From Chamaea fasciata (taxonomy: Eukaryota; Chordata; Aves; Passeriformes; Sylviidae), in the NCBI GenBank assembly GCA_029207755.1, contig JARCOQ010000003.1, positions 86,943,994-87,007,993 of the forward strand: a stretch of DNA of 64,000 nt, in the 5' to 3' direction. The translations under genes were made by a program, and so were the position numbers. The notes under the pieces are model-generated. The model had not been told where the DNA came from. It made no database searches and saw only the letters and a program-made list of their open reading frames with translations. This document shows, piece after piece, positions 35,101 through 47,250 of this stretch. Each line of letters starts with the position of its first letter. Position 1 is the stretch's first letter.

Positions 35101-36999
35101 TAACCTGAAACTCTTACAGTTTCATTGCGAAATCATATTTAATCACTACTGTTTAAATTGCTCTGCTAGAGTGACAAAAGTTTGGGTTTGTTTTTCTTCA
35201 GGTGCTCAGCATCAAAGAAGCATATACTTAACAATTATGGCTAGTGAGGTTAAATGTTATGGCTAGTTAGATAAATGTTTTCCATTTTGCAATAACAATT
35301 AAGTGTTTTATACATTATGTTAAGATTTATCTAAAAGTCACTTTTTTTTTTAGGATGTCATGTGCTACTGCCAGAACTGCTATTCACAGAGCATTGATTA
35401 AAAGTACTTCTGTTTAACACAGAGATAAATATGCTGTCAAGTCATTGTAGTTTTAGCCGAGAATGACATATCCTTTCTTTACTGAAACACCAAGTGGCAA
35501 CTTATACTAAGCTTTTTTTAACAAAGGTAGAAAATAAATGTAACTTGTCAGGATTTTACAGCAGAAGGGACATATCTTCTTATGAATGCTGCAGGTGTAA
35601 TGGAACACATTACTCTTGACAGCTATTGTTGACTGGCACTTGCCTGGAGTTTACAACTCCCACAGTAAAGCCAACAGAGCATTCCTAACCCATTTAAGTG
35701 TAACCTCAAATCATTCTGTATTAGAGTAGTCCTAACACATGAGATGGCTCACGGAAACTAGGCTGTCTTTGTCTAAAATACATTCTGTTCTGTGCATTCT
35801 ACAACTTCTGCCACTGAACAATTGAGGTAGAGTGGTATTGAGCTGTTGTCTCCACAATGATGGTATAATTAAGTTCTCATTCTGTTAGTAATTTCTAGCA
35901 GTGCCATTTTGACTCCAACGTCTTTCCGTAGCTTTCCTTGTTTTTCCTGGTTGTTAATGGAAACACCACAGATAATTGTGCAATGTAATCTTATAACTTT
36001 TACTGTATCCGCAACAGAAAGTATTAAGACAGATTTTATTAGTACACAAACTGTACTTTTTGAATGTAATTAAAGTGCTATCCTGTTCCTCTCTATCTCA
36101 TGAAGTTAGAAGCATTTAGTTCTGTTCTCTGTTAAACATAGTCTTACTAAGATTGTGTTAAATATATCTTTTGCTGACTGACAAAAAAAAGGGATTTTAG
36201 CTTTAAATTCAGAAACCATAAAATATGCTTTTCTGAGACGAAAAGTCAGGGAACTAACTTTGCTAAAGAATAGATGTTTATAAAAACACTAATCTCTGTT
36301 TCAGATTCTCATGGCTGGAATTTATACATACAGACTGACTTTATTAAGTGATTTTATGATGTGATTCATTTCAACCTAAACAGATGTCTGAAAGAAGTTA
36401 GACAAACTGTATCCTTGAACTGCATCTTGATATCTAAAAAAAAGAAACTCTCAAGAGAGTAGAATGGTTGTAGACATCTATATTAAGTTTCTGTTCTTCT
36501 GACATTATGTTTTCAAGTGGAAGTCTGTCATAGGGACCAATATGAGTTTCTAAAAGATTTTTTTTTCCTTTTTAAACTTCTGTGTAAAAATCTGCACAAT
36601 GATACTGACATTTTAAAAATCACCTATTTAAATTCCTATAAGGTGTAATAAAATGGGCTATAGATTTTTTTTTTCTGATTTAAATTAATTTTTCTTTGGA
36701 GTTAGATTATTTTAGGTTTGGGTTTTGTTTTTTAAATATATATTTATTTTTTCTCATATAAACAATAAACTCCAAAGATGACTGAAAAATGCAATGTTAC
36801 AGAAAGAAAAGAAAATAATTGTATTTTTCAGTTTATAATAAAAAAAATATTGTTCAATTGAAATTTTCCAAGCTTTTAACATAAACCTATTTTTAGAATA
36901 ATTGAACATTTGTAAATGGAAATGGATCAAAATCCTGTAAAGGTTATAAATTGAATAATTTAAAAGGTAAATTATTTTTAATTATTAAATTAAATACAT

Positions 37000-38323
37000 C
37001 CTAGTGCATCCATTAAATGCATAAATTCATTAAATGTTGACAACACGGTGACAGCAATGACAACAGCAGTGACTGTGGTAAATTCTGGGTCAAAACACCT
37101 GAAGGAGTTAGGCAGTGGATTCCTGCAGTCAGGGCAAGCTGAGAGAGAACAGAAAAACCCAACAGGGACAGAGGCTGACATGGTAAGGGCGTTGCTAAAG
37201 CAACCATAAACAACTCCAGGGCCTCATCACCACAGGTGAATCTCATCTGGTCCCATAGACTTGTGAGTTTACCTGGGCTTCAGTGAAGCCTTTGATGATG
37301 GCAGCCCGCAGGTGCACCTTCCTCTGGGTTACAACTGGCTGGGTGGCTGGGCCCAGGAGGTGCTGGTGAATGGAGTCATGTCCAGCCCTGTTTAGTATCT
37401 CTACTGATTATCAGCATGAGGGCATCAAGAGCACCCTCATTCAGTTTGCAGATAACAACAAGGTGGGTGGGACTGCTGACCTGCTCGAGGGTAGGAAGAT
37501 TCTGTGGAGGGGTCTGGGTAGGTTGGGTTGGTGGGCCCAGGATAGTTGCATGAGGCTCAATAAGGCAAAGTGCCAGGGCCTGCACATGGGTTACAATATC
37601 CCCACACAGCATTATGTACTGCATGGGGCTGGGGAGCAGTGGCTGGAGAGCTGCCTGGTGGAAAAGAACCTGGGGGTGGTTTTCAGCATCCCAATAGACA
37701 TGATCCAGCAGTCTGCCTAGGTAGCCAAGAAGGCCAGTGACATCCTGGTCTGTATCAAAATTAGTGTGGCAGAAGGACCAGGGCAGTGACTGACCCCCTC
37801 CTCAGCACTAGTGTGGCCACACCTTAAGTCCTCTGTCCAGTTCTGGGCCCTGAGGATGATGTTAAGGCGCTGGACTGTGTCCAGAGAAGGGCAATGAAGC
37901 TGGAGAAGGGTCTAGAGTGTAAATCCTATCAGGAGTTTCTGGGGAAGCTGGGGTCGTTTAGCCTAGGGAAAAGTAGGCTCAGGGAAGACCTTAGTGCTCT
38001 TTACAATGCCCTGAAAGGAGGTTTTAGCAATGTGGGGATATGCTTCTTCTCCCTGAAAACCAGTGACTGGAACAAGTCTTAAGAGGACATAGTCTTAAGC
38101 TACAACAGGAGAGATTCAGATTGAATATCAGTAAGAATTTCACACAGAAAGTTCTGTTAAGCAACTGCCCATAAGATGGTGGGGTCAACATCCCTGGAGG
38201 CTTTCAAGGTACAAGTAGACATGGCACTTAGTGCTATGATCTTGTAAATGTGATGGTATTCAGTCAGATGTTGGACTCAATGGTCTTGGTGGTCTTTTCC
38301 AACCTTATCAATTCTATGATTCT
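37000..38323 (+). mobile_element. CR1 LINE copy with apparently inverted 5' part
   Basis: From 37263 to 38323 this is a plus-strand CR1. It encodes YLDFSKAFD-like sequence at the start (read as LGFSEAFD), then QFADNNKVGG (the catalytic FADD box, here FADN), LNKAKCQGLHMG and GSFSLGKSRLREDLSALYNA. It then has a 3' UTR and the ATTCTATGATTCT tail at 38311-38323. Just left of it, on the minus strand, 37257 downward reads GGGACCAGATGAGATTCAC, the CR1 segment encoding GPDEIH. This lies about 270 bp upstream of YLDFSKAFD in an intact element and continues leftward into further CR1-like text. That order (inverted upstream block, then downstream block) is what twin-primed reverse transcription produces. 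The left limit near 37000 is approximate. Stops and frameshifts make it non-functional. Confidence 0.85.
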
Positions 38324-39741
38324 TGCAAATTATCTGAAAAAGAAAATTAAATTTTTGGGTCAAATTTGGAATAACATGATTTTACCTATTACCTAAAAAC
38401 ATTGTTATTTTTATGAATTTGTGGAACCTGTGCCAATGAAACAGAGATATATTTTCTGAGGTGGCATATTACAAAGCAAGTTAATAATTTACTAGCTAAT
38501 ATGTAACTATAGTGTTCTTTATTGTACAAATTGAATAATATTTTTTAACGTAAAATAGTATTTTCAGCAGCAGCCATTCAAATTCAGTGTCATTCCAGGT
38601 TTGAGTTTTTAGCATTTTATGAACAGCTTGCATTTATTTGCATACTGGAGGAAAGATTTCAGAATGCACCCTAGAGCTTTATTAAATTTGCCAACTGGAA
38701 TATTATTCCACAGCTCTTTTATTAAAGAGCACACATTGCAGTATTTTAGGAAAGAGCTGAAGAAATAAAAGTCTTCAATGTTTATTAAAAAAGCAAGAGA
38801 CTCGGCATTCAAAATTAATGTAGGAAATTATTTTGTGACTGAAATTATTTCCTAAAAGCCCTTTGGAAACTCAGTGTCTAGTTTTGTTTTGTTGTTGGTT
38901 TTTTTTCCATTTTGTCTGGTTCCTTGTTCTATTTTTTTGGTTGTCCGGTTGGTTGTTTTGGGGGTTTTGATTTGTGTTTCTGTCTCCTTTACCATGTTTT
39001 AATAATGAATGTTAACAGTCTAAATTCTGTTAAATTCTTGCAGGTACCTACATCAGTTCTGTATGACTCAAAGGTATTTCTGTGTTTATATTATTAAAAC
39101 TGCTTTCACACTTTTTTGAACATATCTTATTTTCTTGTAATTAGGGTAAATGCTGTGAAAAAAAAATAACGAGAGCACTGATCAAGTGTCTTATGATCAG
39201 TCTTAAAGAGGACTTTAAGGTTCTGGTCTTTAAGGAAGAAGATAAGTCCTATTTCCTACCTTCTCCACAAGAAACTCAAGTTTAACATTACCTGAGCATT
39301 GCTTTTTATCTAAATTTTCAATATACTTACAAGCGTGAACTGACTCCTCAAAAATTAGAAAAAAAGTGAAAATTACTCATTCCCAAAGGTCCTCTCTGAG
39401 CTATTAACCTTCCCAAAGCAGACTTCCCTTGTTCTCCATGGAGTAGGTAATGTCTCTTCTTTTTAAGATTTATGACCGGCATTCAAAATGCCCCAGGTAA
39501 ATATTAATTTAATAGGTCTCCTTAGAGGTGTGAGACCTAGAAACTAAAAGTCTGAGACTTTTATTCCCATCTAAATTTATATTCTCTTTGCAAATATTAG
39601 TTTTGCATAGTTGCAAAATGCAGTAAAGGTGATATGAAAGGTACAGATGCTCAACAATCTTAGGCTACTTATGGGTATTCTATGTATTTTTAAGTTCTAA
39701 AGAGAAAATTCTTTTCCCTAAAATTATCACATAATCTTTTT

Positions 39742-39975
39742 ACAAAAAAAACAAAACAAAACAAAAAAAAAAAAAAACAAACAAAAAAAAAACAAAACAA
39801 ACAAACAAACAAAAAAACCAAAAACGAAAAACCCCACCAAAACAAACAAACAAAAAAACCCCAAAACCAATAAAAAAACAAACCAAAAAAACCAACCAAC
39901 CAAACTAAAAAACCTCAGAAAAAACAAAAACAAAAATCGCAACCCCCAAACAAAGAAAAATAAACAAACAAAAAC
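39742..39975 (+). repeat. A/C-only low-complexity tract (CAAA)n
   Basis: About 230 bases of AAAAC, CAAA and CCAAAA units with only a few G or T. Minus-strand frames at 39690-39899 and 39727-39942 are by-products. Confidence 0.95.
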
Positions 39976-40223
39976 CCTACCCCACTTAGGTGAAACTTAA
40001 GTGAAAACTAATTAGACTACCGATGAAGTGGATCTAAACACGACCAAAACTATTTAGACATTGTTTGAAGTTCTAATTTAAGCTTGTACAACACCTGAAT
40101 TACAAAGTAACAAAGATATCTCCCTTTTCAGGCATTTTCAAGAGCAACAAATGTTACTTCCAGACAAAATTATGTGAATGGCACAGTGTAAAGCTACTTA
40201 AATTCTGATTCACTTCTATTGCT

Positions 40224-40309
40224 TATGTATGTGTGTATATATATTGTCATGGGTTTTGTAAACCAAGACATATATATGTATGTGTGTATGTATATATATA
40301 TATACATAT
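40224..40309 (+). repeat. Alternating TA/TG microsatellite, duplicated
   Basis: TATGTATGTGTGTATATATA at 40224 recurs as TATGTATGTGTGTATGTATA near 40275, separated by about 30 non-repetitive bases. The second block extends as (TA)n to 40304. Alternating purine-pyrimidine, so Z-DNA or cruciform prone. Confidence 0.85.
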
Positions 40310-41560
40310 GAAGTATTTCCTTACTCTTCTCAGAAAATGAAATCAGGAGTCTGCTCACAGCTAACAAGAAATGATGGATAGTGTTAGTATTATTCCTTGC
40401 GAATCTTAGTGCCCAAAGTCCTGCGCAAAAATCAGATGGTTTTGTTATTGGTACTGTAAATTGGATATCATAGTCAGCTTCAGGAAATAACTCCATTTTT
40501 ATTCTCCACAGAAATATTTGACCTACGGACCACTTTGATTATTTTGAATTCAGAAAAATAGCTGCTAGTAGCAAGAAAAGTGAGAGAACTTAAGATGTTA
40601 CTTTTAGCTCATTTGTACCAAAAAGGTTGTAGATATAGTCATATTCACTGTCACTTCCAATCTATTTTTATATTCATCTTCCAGCTGTCATTTCCATGCT
40701 TGTTGAGCATCACTGCCACACAATACTTTGTTCATAGCCACTAAGGGCCAAATATCCACATAGAACAGGATTCTTATTGACTTCAGTGACAGTTGTACTC
40801 GCATAAGAAATAAAGTTTAGTTCACTGTCTCTTGTATTCAACAGTGCCATCAAAGAAGGCTTAGCTTGTTTTCTTACTTTTATTTTTTTCATATACAGAA
40901 ATCCAGTACAATCAAGACCAAGCAGTGTATTTCTTCTTTTGCTTGTGCTTGCTGCATTTACCACACTCTCCTAAAATTCCCTTTTTTCTTCACCTGTCAA
41001 AAATATCACAAATATTAAATATTTCTAATAAGAAATATTGTTTGAAATATTATATGTATACATAAAGTATTGAGTTATTTGTGTCTTCATAAAAAGTAAG
41101 AATACTTTTCAAAAATTCTAATCATCATACTTTAAAAAATGGTACTGTATTTGGAGCCATGTAAGTTAAGTCACACTCACCTAAAAAGTGGTCAAGTTGT
41201 CAGTATGGGTAGAAAAATGTTTCAAACACATCAGTGTATAATTAAATATGAATGGAATGTATTTTTTTAAAAAAGGGAAAATCACTACAAACAGAAAACT
41301 AATTTCTTAGATCAAATTCACTGGTAAGATATGGTTTATCATAATTTTGTGCACTTGGGAATAGTCTTACTCTCTTCTTTATGGAATGAGGTAAAATAAA
41401 AAGAAAAAACTATGAAAAGAATGTTTAATATTCTGTTATGGCCTAGATTTCTCAAAGGAATTTCTTCCCATTTGTTGCATGATGGACAAGTGAAGTGGGG
41501 TTTGTGTTTGAGCTGATTGAGGAACAAAAGGGTTAGCCAAGAGCTCTCAAACCAAACCTC

Positions 41561-41715
41561 TGTAATGGTTTGGCCCAAGGGAGGAGGACTTTGGGAGTCT
41601 TATCTGGGGCTCGCTGCCTCTAGAAGCTTCTCTCAGAAGTATCCCCTTTAGCATCCCTCCTCCCCCTGCAAAATCTGGTTATGCAACCCCAGTATAGGTA
41701 CAATAAAAGTGTTCT
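41561..41715 (+). mobile_element. Possible LTR fragment
   Basis: TGTAATGGTTTGGCCCAAGG opens a GC-richer stretch with a CTAGAAGCTTCTCTCAGAAG block similar to avian LTR U3 sequences. It closes near AGTATAGGTACAATAAAAGT, giving TGTA...TACA-type symmetry and an AATAAA signal at 41702-41707. Neither a target duplication nor a confident 3' end is visible, so the call is tentative. Confidence 0.35.
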
Positions 41716-43249
41716 TTATTATTTATGTTCCAGTAGTACAAAGGAAGTGGAGATGGAGATCCTTTCACTTTGAGAAATTCTTCATCTTTCAAAAATGAAT
41801 TTTTATTTATTTTAGAGGAAAAAGGAAGTGTAATGAAGACTTTCTCTTGTGAACTTCTGAAAGTAGATGACCACAGATAGTCTTTAAAATATTTGCTCTT
41901 TGCCAGAACTAGAATAAGGGGAAGAAATTATGGAGTCCTAGCTATCTACTGAACAGATCCAATTACTCTGCTGGATCTGCTGTAAACTGAAGAGAATCAA
42001 AGAGCAGACCCAGTACTATTATCAAATACAAATGTGGAGAATAAAAAAAACCCCAACAAAACAAACAAATCCCTGAGAAAAAAAGTTAATAGCTGAAGAT
42101 TAAATTTTGGGTTCAATATCCACATTTCTGGTTTTGTATTTTTTTTTTTTTAAGAATAGAAACTAATGAATAAGTTTTATACTATAACATTAATTTAGTA
42201 AAATACTGACAAGTGTTTTCCCTATTATTTGGGATCTTATTTCTCCCTCATTTTCAAACATCATAAATTAAGATGTGAGACGTTTTAAGTAGTTCAAAGA
42301 AATACCATAAAACTCCAAAAAGCTTTGAATACTCAAAATTATTTCTTAAAGGCTAATTGTCTTCAATCAATAGGGCCACATCTCTGTAAATGTGCATTCT
42401 CAGGTCTTGTATACCTTTACAGCCGAAAGTCACGTGGAGGAATCTGTTCATCTCAGTAATACCTTATTCCTAGCCTTTCTCTTTAGTTCTTACCGATTTG
42501 AATGCAGGCCTTCTTTTTCATTATGCTTAGATAATACTGGTTGTCTCAATTTTTTACTATAGCTTGCAAGAGGTGTGATTCTCATGAAGTGTTTTAAGAT
42601 TTGGAATTTAAGTAAAGCATCATGTACAGGAGCTTATCTTTCTACAAGGACTTTGTACAGAACCTTAGGCATAGAAGTTCTTAAGTTTGTATACTATTAA
42701 TGCACTCAAAATTAGATAGGGTGAATATAGATCCCTATATTCATTTTCATTATCTTGCCTGTCTTGCACTACTTACCTATTTCAATTGTTTGGCTGGAAA
42801 GAACAAGATAAATGATATTTCTTAAGTGTTTTTGTTTTGTTGTTTTTTTTTTCCAGATTTGATTTTCTTTTACCTATTTCATCTAATACAGCATTAAAAT
42901 CTTTACTCAGTGTGAAAGAGAGTGTTCCTCTTCTTTTTAAAGGCAACACTTTTCTGGATTTATCAGCTTTTAGACTTTATTTTCTTGAAATAAGTGTTTA
43001 TAACTGAATAAAACCACAAACATTTCTACATTTCTCTTTTTAGTTCATTTTGGTTTGGTTGTTTGTTTTGAGCATTTCTGAAATCAAAATCCAGCTATTT
43101 AATAATAATTGTAGGCACTGAAATAGTTTTGAAGGAGTGACACAGTAGTGTCTACCTCATTAAATTTGCTGATTTTTTGTTAAATTGAATAAATTCTTGA
43201 GTGTAACCAAAAAACACCTCACCAAAACCAACGCTACTTTATCTTAGTA
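41716..43249. other. Unique AT-rich interval, no gene seen
   Basis: Short homopolymers only (A-run near 42045, T-runs near 42140-42151 and 42842-42852). No exon or transposon recognised. Confidence 0.5.
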
Positions 43250-43640
43250 TGGTGAGTTTAACTTGGCTGGATGACAGATGCCCACCAAAGCTGCTGTATC
43301 ACTCCCCTTCTCAGGTGGACAGTAGAGAGAAAATATAATGAAAGACTTGTGGGTCCAGATAAAAAGAGAAAGCACTCAGCAGTTACTGTCACAGGCAGAA
43401 TAGACTCAGCTAGGGAAATGAATTGAATTTATTGCAAATAAAATCAAAGTAGGATAATTAGAAACAGAAAAAAAAAACCCAAAGCACCTTTTCCCCACCC
43501 CTCCCCTCTTCCAGGGCCTAACACTACTCCTGATTTCCTCTCCCTCCTCAGCCACATAGCAGAGGGACAGGGAATGGGAGCTGCATTCAGTTCAGCACAC
43601 ATTGTCTCTGCTGTTCCTTACTCCTCAGGGATAAGATCAA
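43250..43640 (-). mobile_element. Endogenous retrovirus LTR fragment (3' part of LTR)
   Basis: The plus strand carries the reverse complement of an avian LTR. In order: GATGCCCACCAAAGCTGCTG, TATCACTCCCCTTCTCAGG, GACTTGTGGGTCCAGATAAA, CAGTTACTGTCACAGGCAG, ATTGAATTTATTGC, CCACCCCTCCCCTCTTCC, and GTCTCTGCTGTTCCTTACTC. It is truncated near 43640, so the LTR's own 5' part is missing. No TSD can be assigned. The older fragment at 12500-12665 belongs to the same family. Confidence 0.72.
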
Positions 43641-43783
43641 GAATAACAGTAAGAACTAATTTCTTATTCTATACATTTCTGTTAAGGCGTATCAAAGTAA
43701 ATAGTGAAGCAGAATTACCTGAAGAAAAATTATTTTCCTTTCTCTAAACATTTTGAATTAGAACAGTTAAGAGTGTTTGAGTT

Positions 43784-43843
43784 TTGGTTTTGTTTGTTTG
43801 TTTTGTTTGTTTGTTTGTTTTTGATTTGTTTGGTTTGGTTTTC
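43784..43843 (+). repeat. (GTTT)n low-complexity tract
   Basis: G/T-only units of GTTT and GGTTT, interrupted once by GATTTG. Confidence 0.88.
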
Positions 43844-45194
43844 AGTAAATATTTTTCATTGTGAAATTTGCTTTATTGTTCTTAAAAGTTTTCATTATCA
43901 GGAAAAATTGTATTATAGGGAAATTTCTCTTCCCTAAAAGCTATCTAAAATACAGAATTTCCCATTTTGTTTCCACACTGTTTGGCTAGATTCTTCCATA
44001 TTTCTCTCTATAGTACTGTCCTCTCTATGCCTTGAGGTTATCACTGCAAACCTCTTCAATCCATTTCTCAGCAAGTTTACTATTTGGAAAGACCTAAGCT
44101 GACATTCATAGGATTGAGGCTTTATGTCACAAAGGAAATAAAACTGTTTGATAGCACCAGTTCTCTCTATTTTATATCTGAAGTAAGCTCTAGCTCAGTG
44201 CTGAAGTATTTCAAAAACATCTGAAAGTTATTGTTGTACGGCCCTTTACTTGTGCTTCGTCTGTATTAACAGTTGTGAAGGAAAGACTTACAGTTATTTG
44301 CAGATTGGGCCAAATCCTCAACGGCATAAAGCAAAAGGAAAATGCAGTTGTCTAACACTTTTCTACAGAAAAATAAAGATTCTTACATATCTGGATAGAA
44401 TAGAGTGCTTTAAAAAATTACATGATCACAAGAACGCCTACCAAAAATTAAGTATCTAACCATTATACCTGTTGCCAATGGAAGCTGGTTTATTTTGCTG
44501 TAGCTCCTACCCCTACATATTTTTCTTATTTTATCATCATGTGCCTGTTATACAAATATAAAGGTTCTTCCATTTCAAACAAGTCACTAATACTAACAGT
44601 TTTCACTGGCAGAAGTGTAACAATCTGATAATGAAATGTGAGCCATAATACATAGAATATGTTAATACATCTCCTAGGTTTGTTTTGGTTCACCCTCTCT
44701 CCCCTCATCCCGTTTGTCTTAAATACACTGAGGCAAACTTCCGCGCCTCTGTGTAGGTTTCTGTATGGCTTGAACAGAATGACAGAGGATTGGTATATCA
44801 CCTAGTTAACCTTCAAGATCTAAGGCAATATTAGCTCTAGCTATGAACTTACTTATAGGTGTTTACATTAATTTTCTTCAAAATTGTCCACAGTCTACTT
44901 ATATGAAACTACTCCAGTGTTTCATTATTGTTACCATAAAAATGTCATTTTTAGACTGTAACCTCAATCTGCTTTGCTCGGTTTGAAACCCACTTAAATG
45001 TGGACATAAAGTACATTTTATTCCCTTTCTCATAGCAATTGTCTTTGATGAATTGGGAGAGCATCAGCATTTCAATACTCAGTCTTAAGTTTTAGAAATT
45101 AAATCAGTTCCTTTCTAAACCCGCTCTCATACATTTCATTTCTATACAACTGCTAATTTACATTACTTTCATTTGGATCCATAAACTGAGCTCT

Positions 45195-45290
45195 TCTGGG
45201 GTGTACAGTGTCCAGATCTGAATGCAGTTCCCCAGTATAGACCCCAGCAATGTAGGGTAGAGAAGAAGATTCCCGTTCCATACCTGGTAG
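45195..45290 (-). mobile_element. Possible decayed CR1 fragment
   Basis: Plus-strand text GTGTCCAGATCTGAATGCAG, TTCCCCAGTATAGACCCCAG and GTAGGGTAGAGAAGAAG follows the order of the antisense CR1 segment that encodes 'CVQFWAPH...'. Heavily diverged, so uncertain. Confidence 0.4.
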
Positions 45291-46181
45291 ACTTTTATTT
45301 TTTTTTAATTATCTGTCAATACCTTGATTGTCTTCCTATGGGGGTAAATACAAGTTTGACCTAAGTGTAGCTTAATTATTTCCTCATAAAATTTCTATGA
45401 AACTGCTTCTTATCTTTATCTTGTATTTGTGCAATGATTCTCAAGTGCAAAATGAGTAATTTTGTTAGCTTGCAATAGTGAGACACTCTAAAAATCTTGT
45501 AATAGTCCTCATTCTGAAATACCAAGCATAAAAATATGTGAAGAGTAGAATTACGATTGCAGAATTAAGTTGATGTAAAAACAGTAATTGTTTATATCTG
45601 AATTTAAAGCAATCTGGAATTCACATGATTAATTTCTCTATTTCAACATTCAGAGGATTGTTTTGTTTGTTTGTTTTTAATGATAAGACAAATTTATCTT
45701 TCTGATATTCAGTGGAGATCACTGCCCTGTTATTTCAAACTCAAACAAACAAAGAAAAGAAAAATCCTTATAGACAACTTTATCTCATTCAGGACTATTA
45801 GAACAGATTTCCACTGGCTCAGACCCAAATCTCTACCAAGCATGCATATATGGGAAGTGGGTTTTCAGTCTTTCCTCAATAAAGATTTTAATAAATAGCT
45901 CAACTTAGTATTTTGTATTTTATTATGTTGAGATTTCTAAATCGTTTACTAGAATTTAAAAGCAAGTGTTTATTATCCCGTCTGAAAACTTAGTGGTAAT
46001 AGCATAAACTTCCTGGGTTTTTTAAGATCAAAACTTATTGCTACCGTAAATCAACAGCACTGTGTGTACAAGACAAGAGGTTTTTTCAAGGCTATTTCTT
46101 AGAGTTACTGCCTTAACAACAAGAGTTGGAAGATAAAAATAAACAGGTAAGTCGAGGTGGATCTGACCTTCTGGCATTGAC

Positions 46182-47250
46182 ACAGAACCATAGAATGATT
46201 TGGATTGGAAGGGACCTTGAAAATCATTTAATTCTGACCCTTCATGCATGGGCAAGGACACTCTTCACTAGATCAGGTTGCTCAGAGCCCCATCCAAGCT
46301 GGTTCTGAACATTTCCAGAGACAGGGCATTCACAGCTTCTCTGGGCAATGTGTTCCACTGCCTCACCACTTCTACAATAGAGAATATCTAATCCAAACCT
46401 AGTCTCTTTGAGTCTGAATCCATTTCCCTGTGTTCTACCACTAAATGCTCTTGTAAATCATCTCTCTTCTTTCTTGTAGGCTCCCTTGGGACTGCAAACC
46501 CCATCAATGCATAATCACTGCAGCCCAGGCTGCCTCCAATCTTGATGTCCCCAGCTGGCTCTCTTACACTGGTGATCATAAGATCCTGTATCACATTCCC
46601 TCTGGAAGGGCTGTCTATTACCTGGGTCAGAAAGTTATCTTCCGTGTTTTCCAGAAGTCTCTTGGATTGCCTACAACTCATTGTGCAACTTTCCCAGCAG
46701 ATGTCAGGATGGTTGGAGCCCCCTGTGAGCATAATGCCTCCTGTAGCTGCAGCAAGAAGGCTTTGTCAGCAGGATCCCATTGATCAGGGGCCTGTAGTAG
46801 ACACTGACCACAAAGCTTCCTTTGTTGCCTTGGTCTCTGATTCTTATGCACAGGCCTTTGACCTCCTCATGGCTGTTCTTCAGAGACAGCTCTTCACACT
46901 CAATCCACCTCTTGATGTAGAGGGCAACCTTTCCTTCCTCCCCTGCCTCTTCTAAATAGCCTGTAGCCTTTGACAGTCACACTCCAGGCATGGAATTCAT
47001 TCCATCAACGTTTCAGTAATGGCAACAAGGTCATAAGTCTCTAGTAGTCTGTTGGTAGCTTCCAATTCTTTCTGTTTCTGCCTGCACTGCATGAATTGGT
47101 ATACAGGCTCCTAAGCTGGGCTCTTGGCTGTGCCACCTTCCTAAAGGAGCACCCCTTATATATCCCCTCTTTTGGGATATTTCTTTGGGGCTTCCCTTTT
47201 GACTTCTATTATCAGGTGAGTCCCTGGCCTGTCCCTATAAGACTGCAAGT
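46182..47250 (-). mobile_element. CR1 LINE copy with large internal deletion
   Basis: Read on the minus strand. The 3' end is intact-looking: 46182-46487 holds the CR1 tail (ACCATAGAATGATTTGGATT on the plus strand) and 3' UTR with GCTTCTCTGGGCAATGTGTT. At about 46488 the text jumps to the endonuclease-proximal part of ORF2 (CCAGGCTGCCTCCAATCTTG, AAGTCTCTTGGATTGCCTAC, CTGTAGTAGACACTGACCAC) and continues to about 47250 (GCTGGGCTCTTGGCTGTGCC near 47113). Roughly the whole reverse-transcriptase region, more than 1.5 kb in a full element, is missing. The frame at 46542-46955 is an antisense by-product. Either an internally deleted element inserted, or a deletion occurred after insertion. Confidence 0.85.

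Larger units (their letters stand above)
28542..37000. other. Unique AT-rich interval, no gene seen
   Basis: About 8.5 kb with no recognised exon or transposon. Simple repeats at 30441-30496 and 30832-30958, and a strong hairpin at 32142-32191. Frames of 60-125 codons in this interval show no recognisable domain. Confidence 0.5.
38324..41560. other. Unique AT-rich interval, no gene seen
   Basis: No exon recognised. A G/T-rich stretch lies at about 38880-38965. The A/C tract at 39742-39975 and the TA/TG repeat at 40224-40309 are listed separately. Confidence 0.5.
43641..46181. other. Unique AT-rich interval with a decayed CR1 scrap
   Basis: No exon recognised. The G/T tract at 43784-43843 and the possible CR1 fragment at 45195-45290 are listed separately. 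Confidence 0.5.

Noticed and set aside
37370..38082. 116-codon and 62-codon plus-strand frames as possible genes
   Set aside because: They are CR1 reverse-transcriptase remnants, recorded under the CR1 copy.
39690..39942. Hydrophobic minus-strand frames that mimic membrane proteins
   Set aside because: Phe/Leu/Val runs come from the complementary G/T strand of a CAAA tract.
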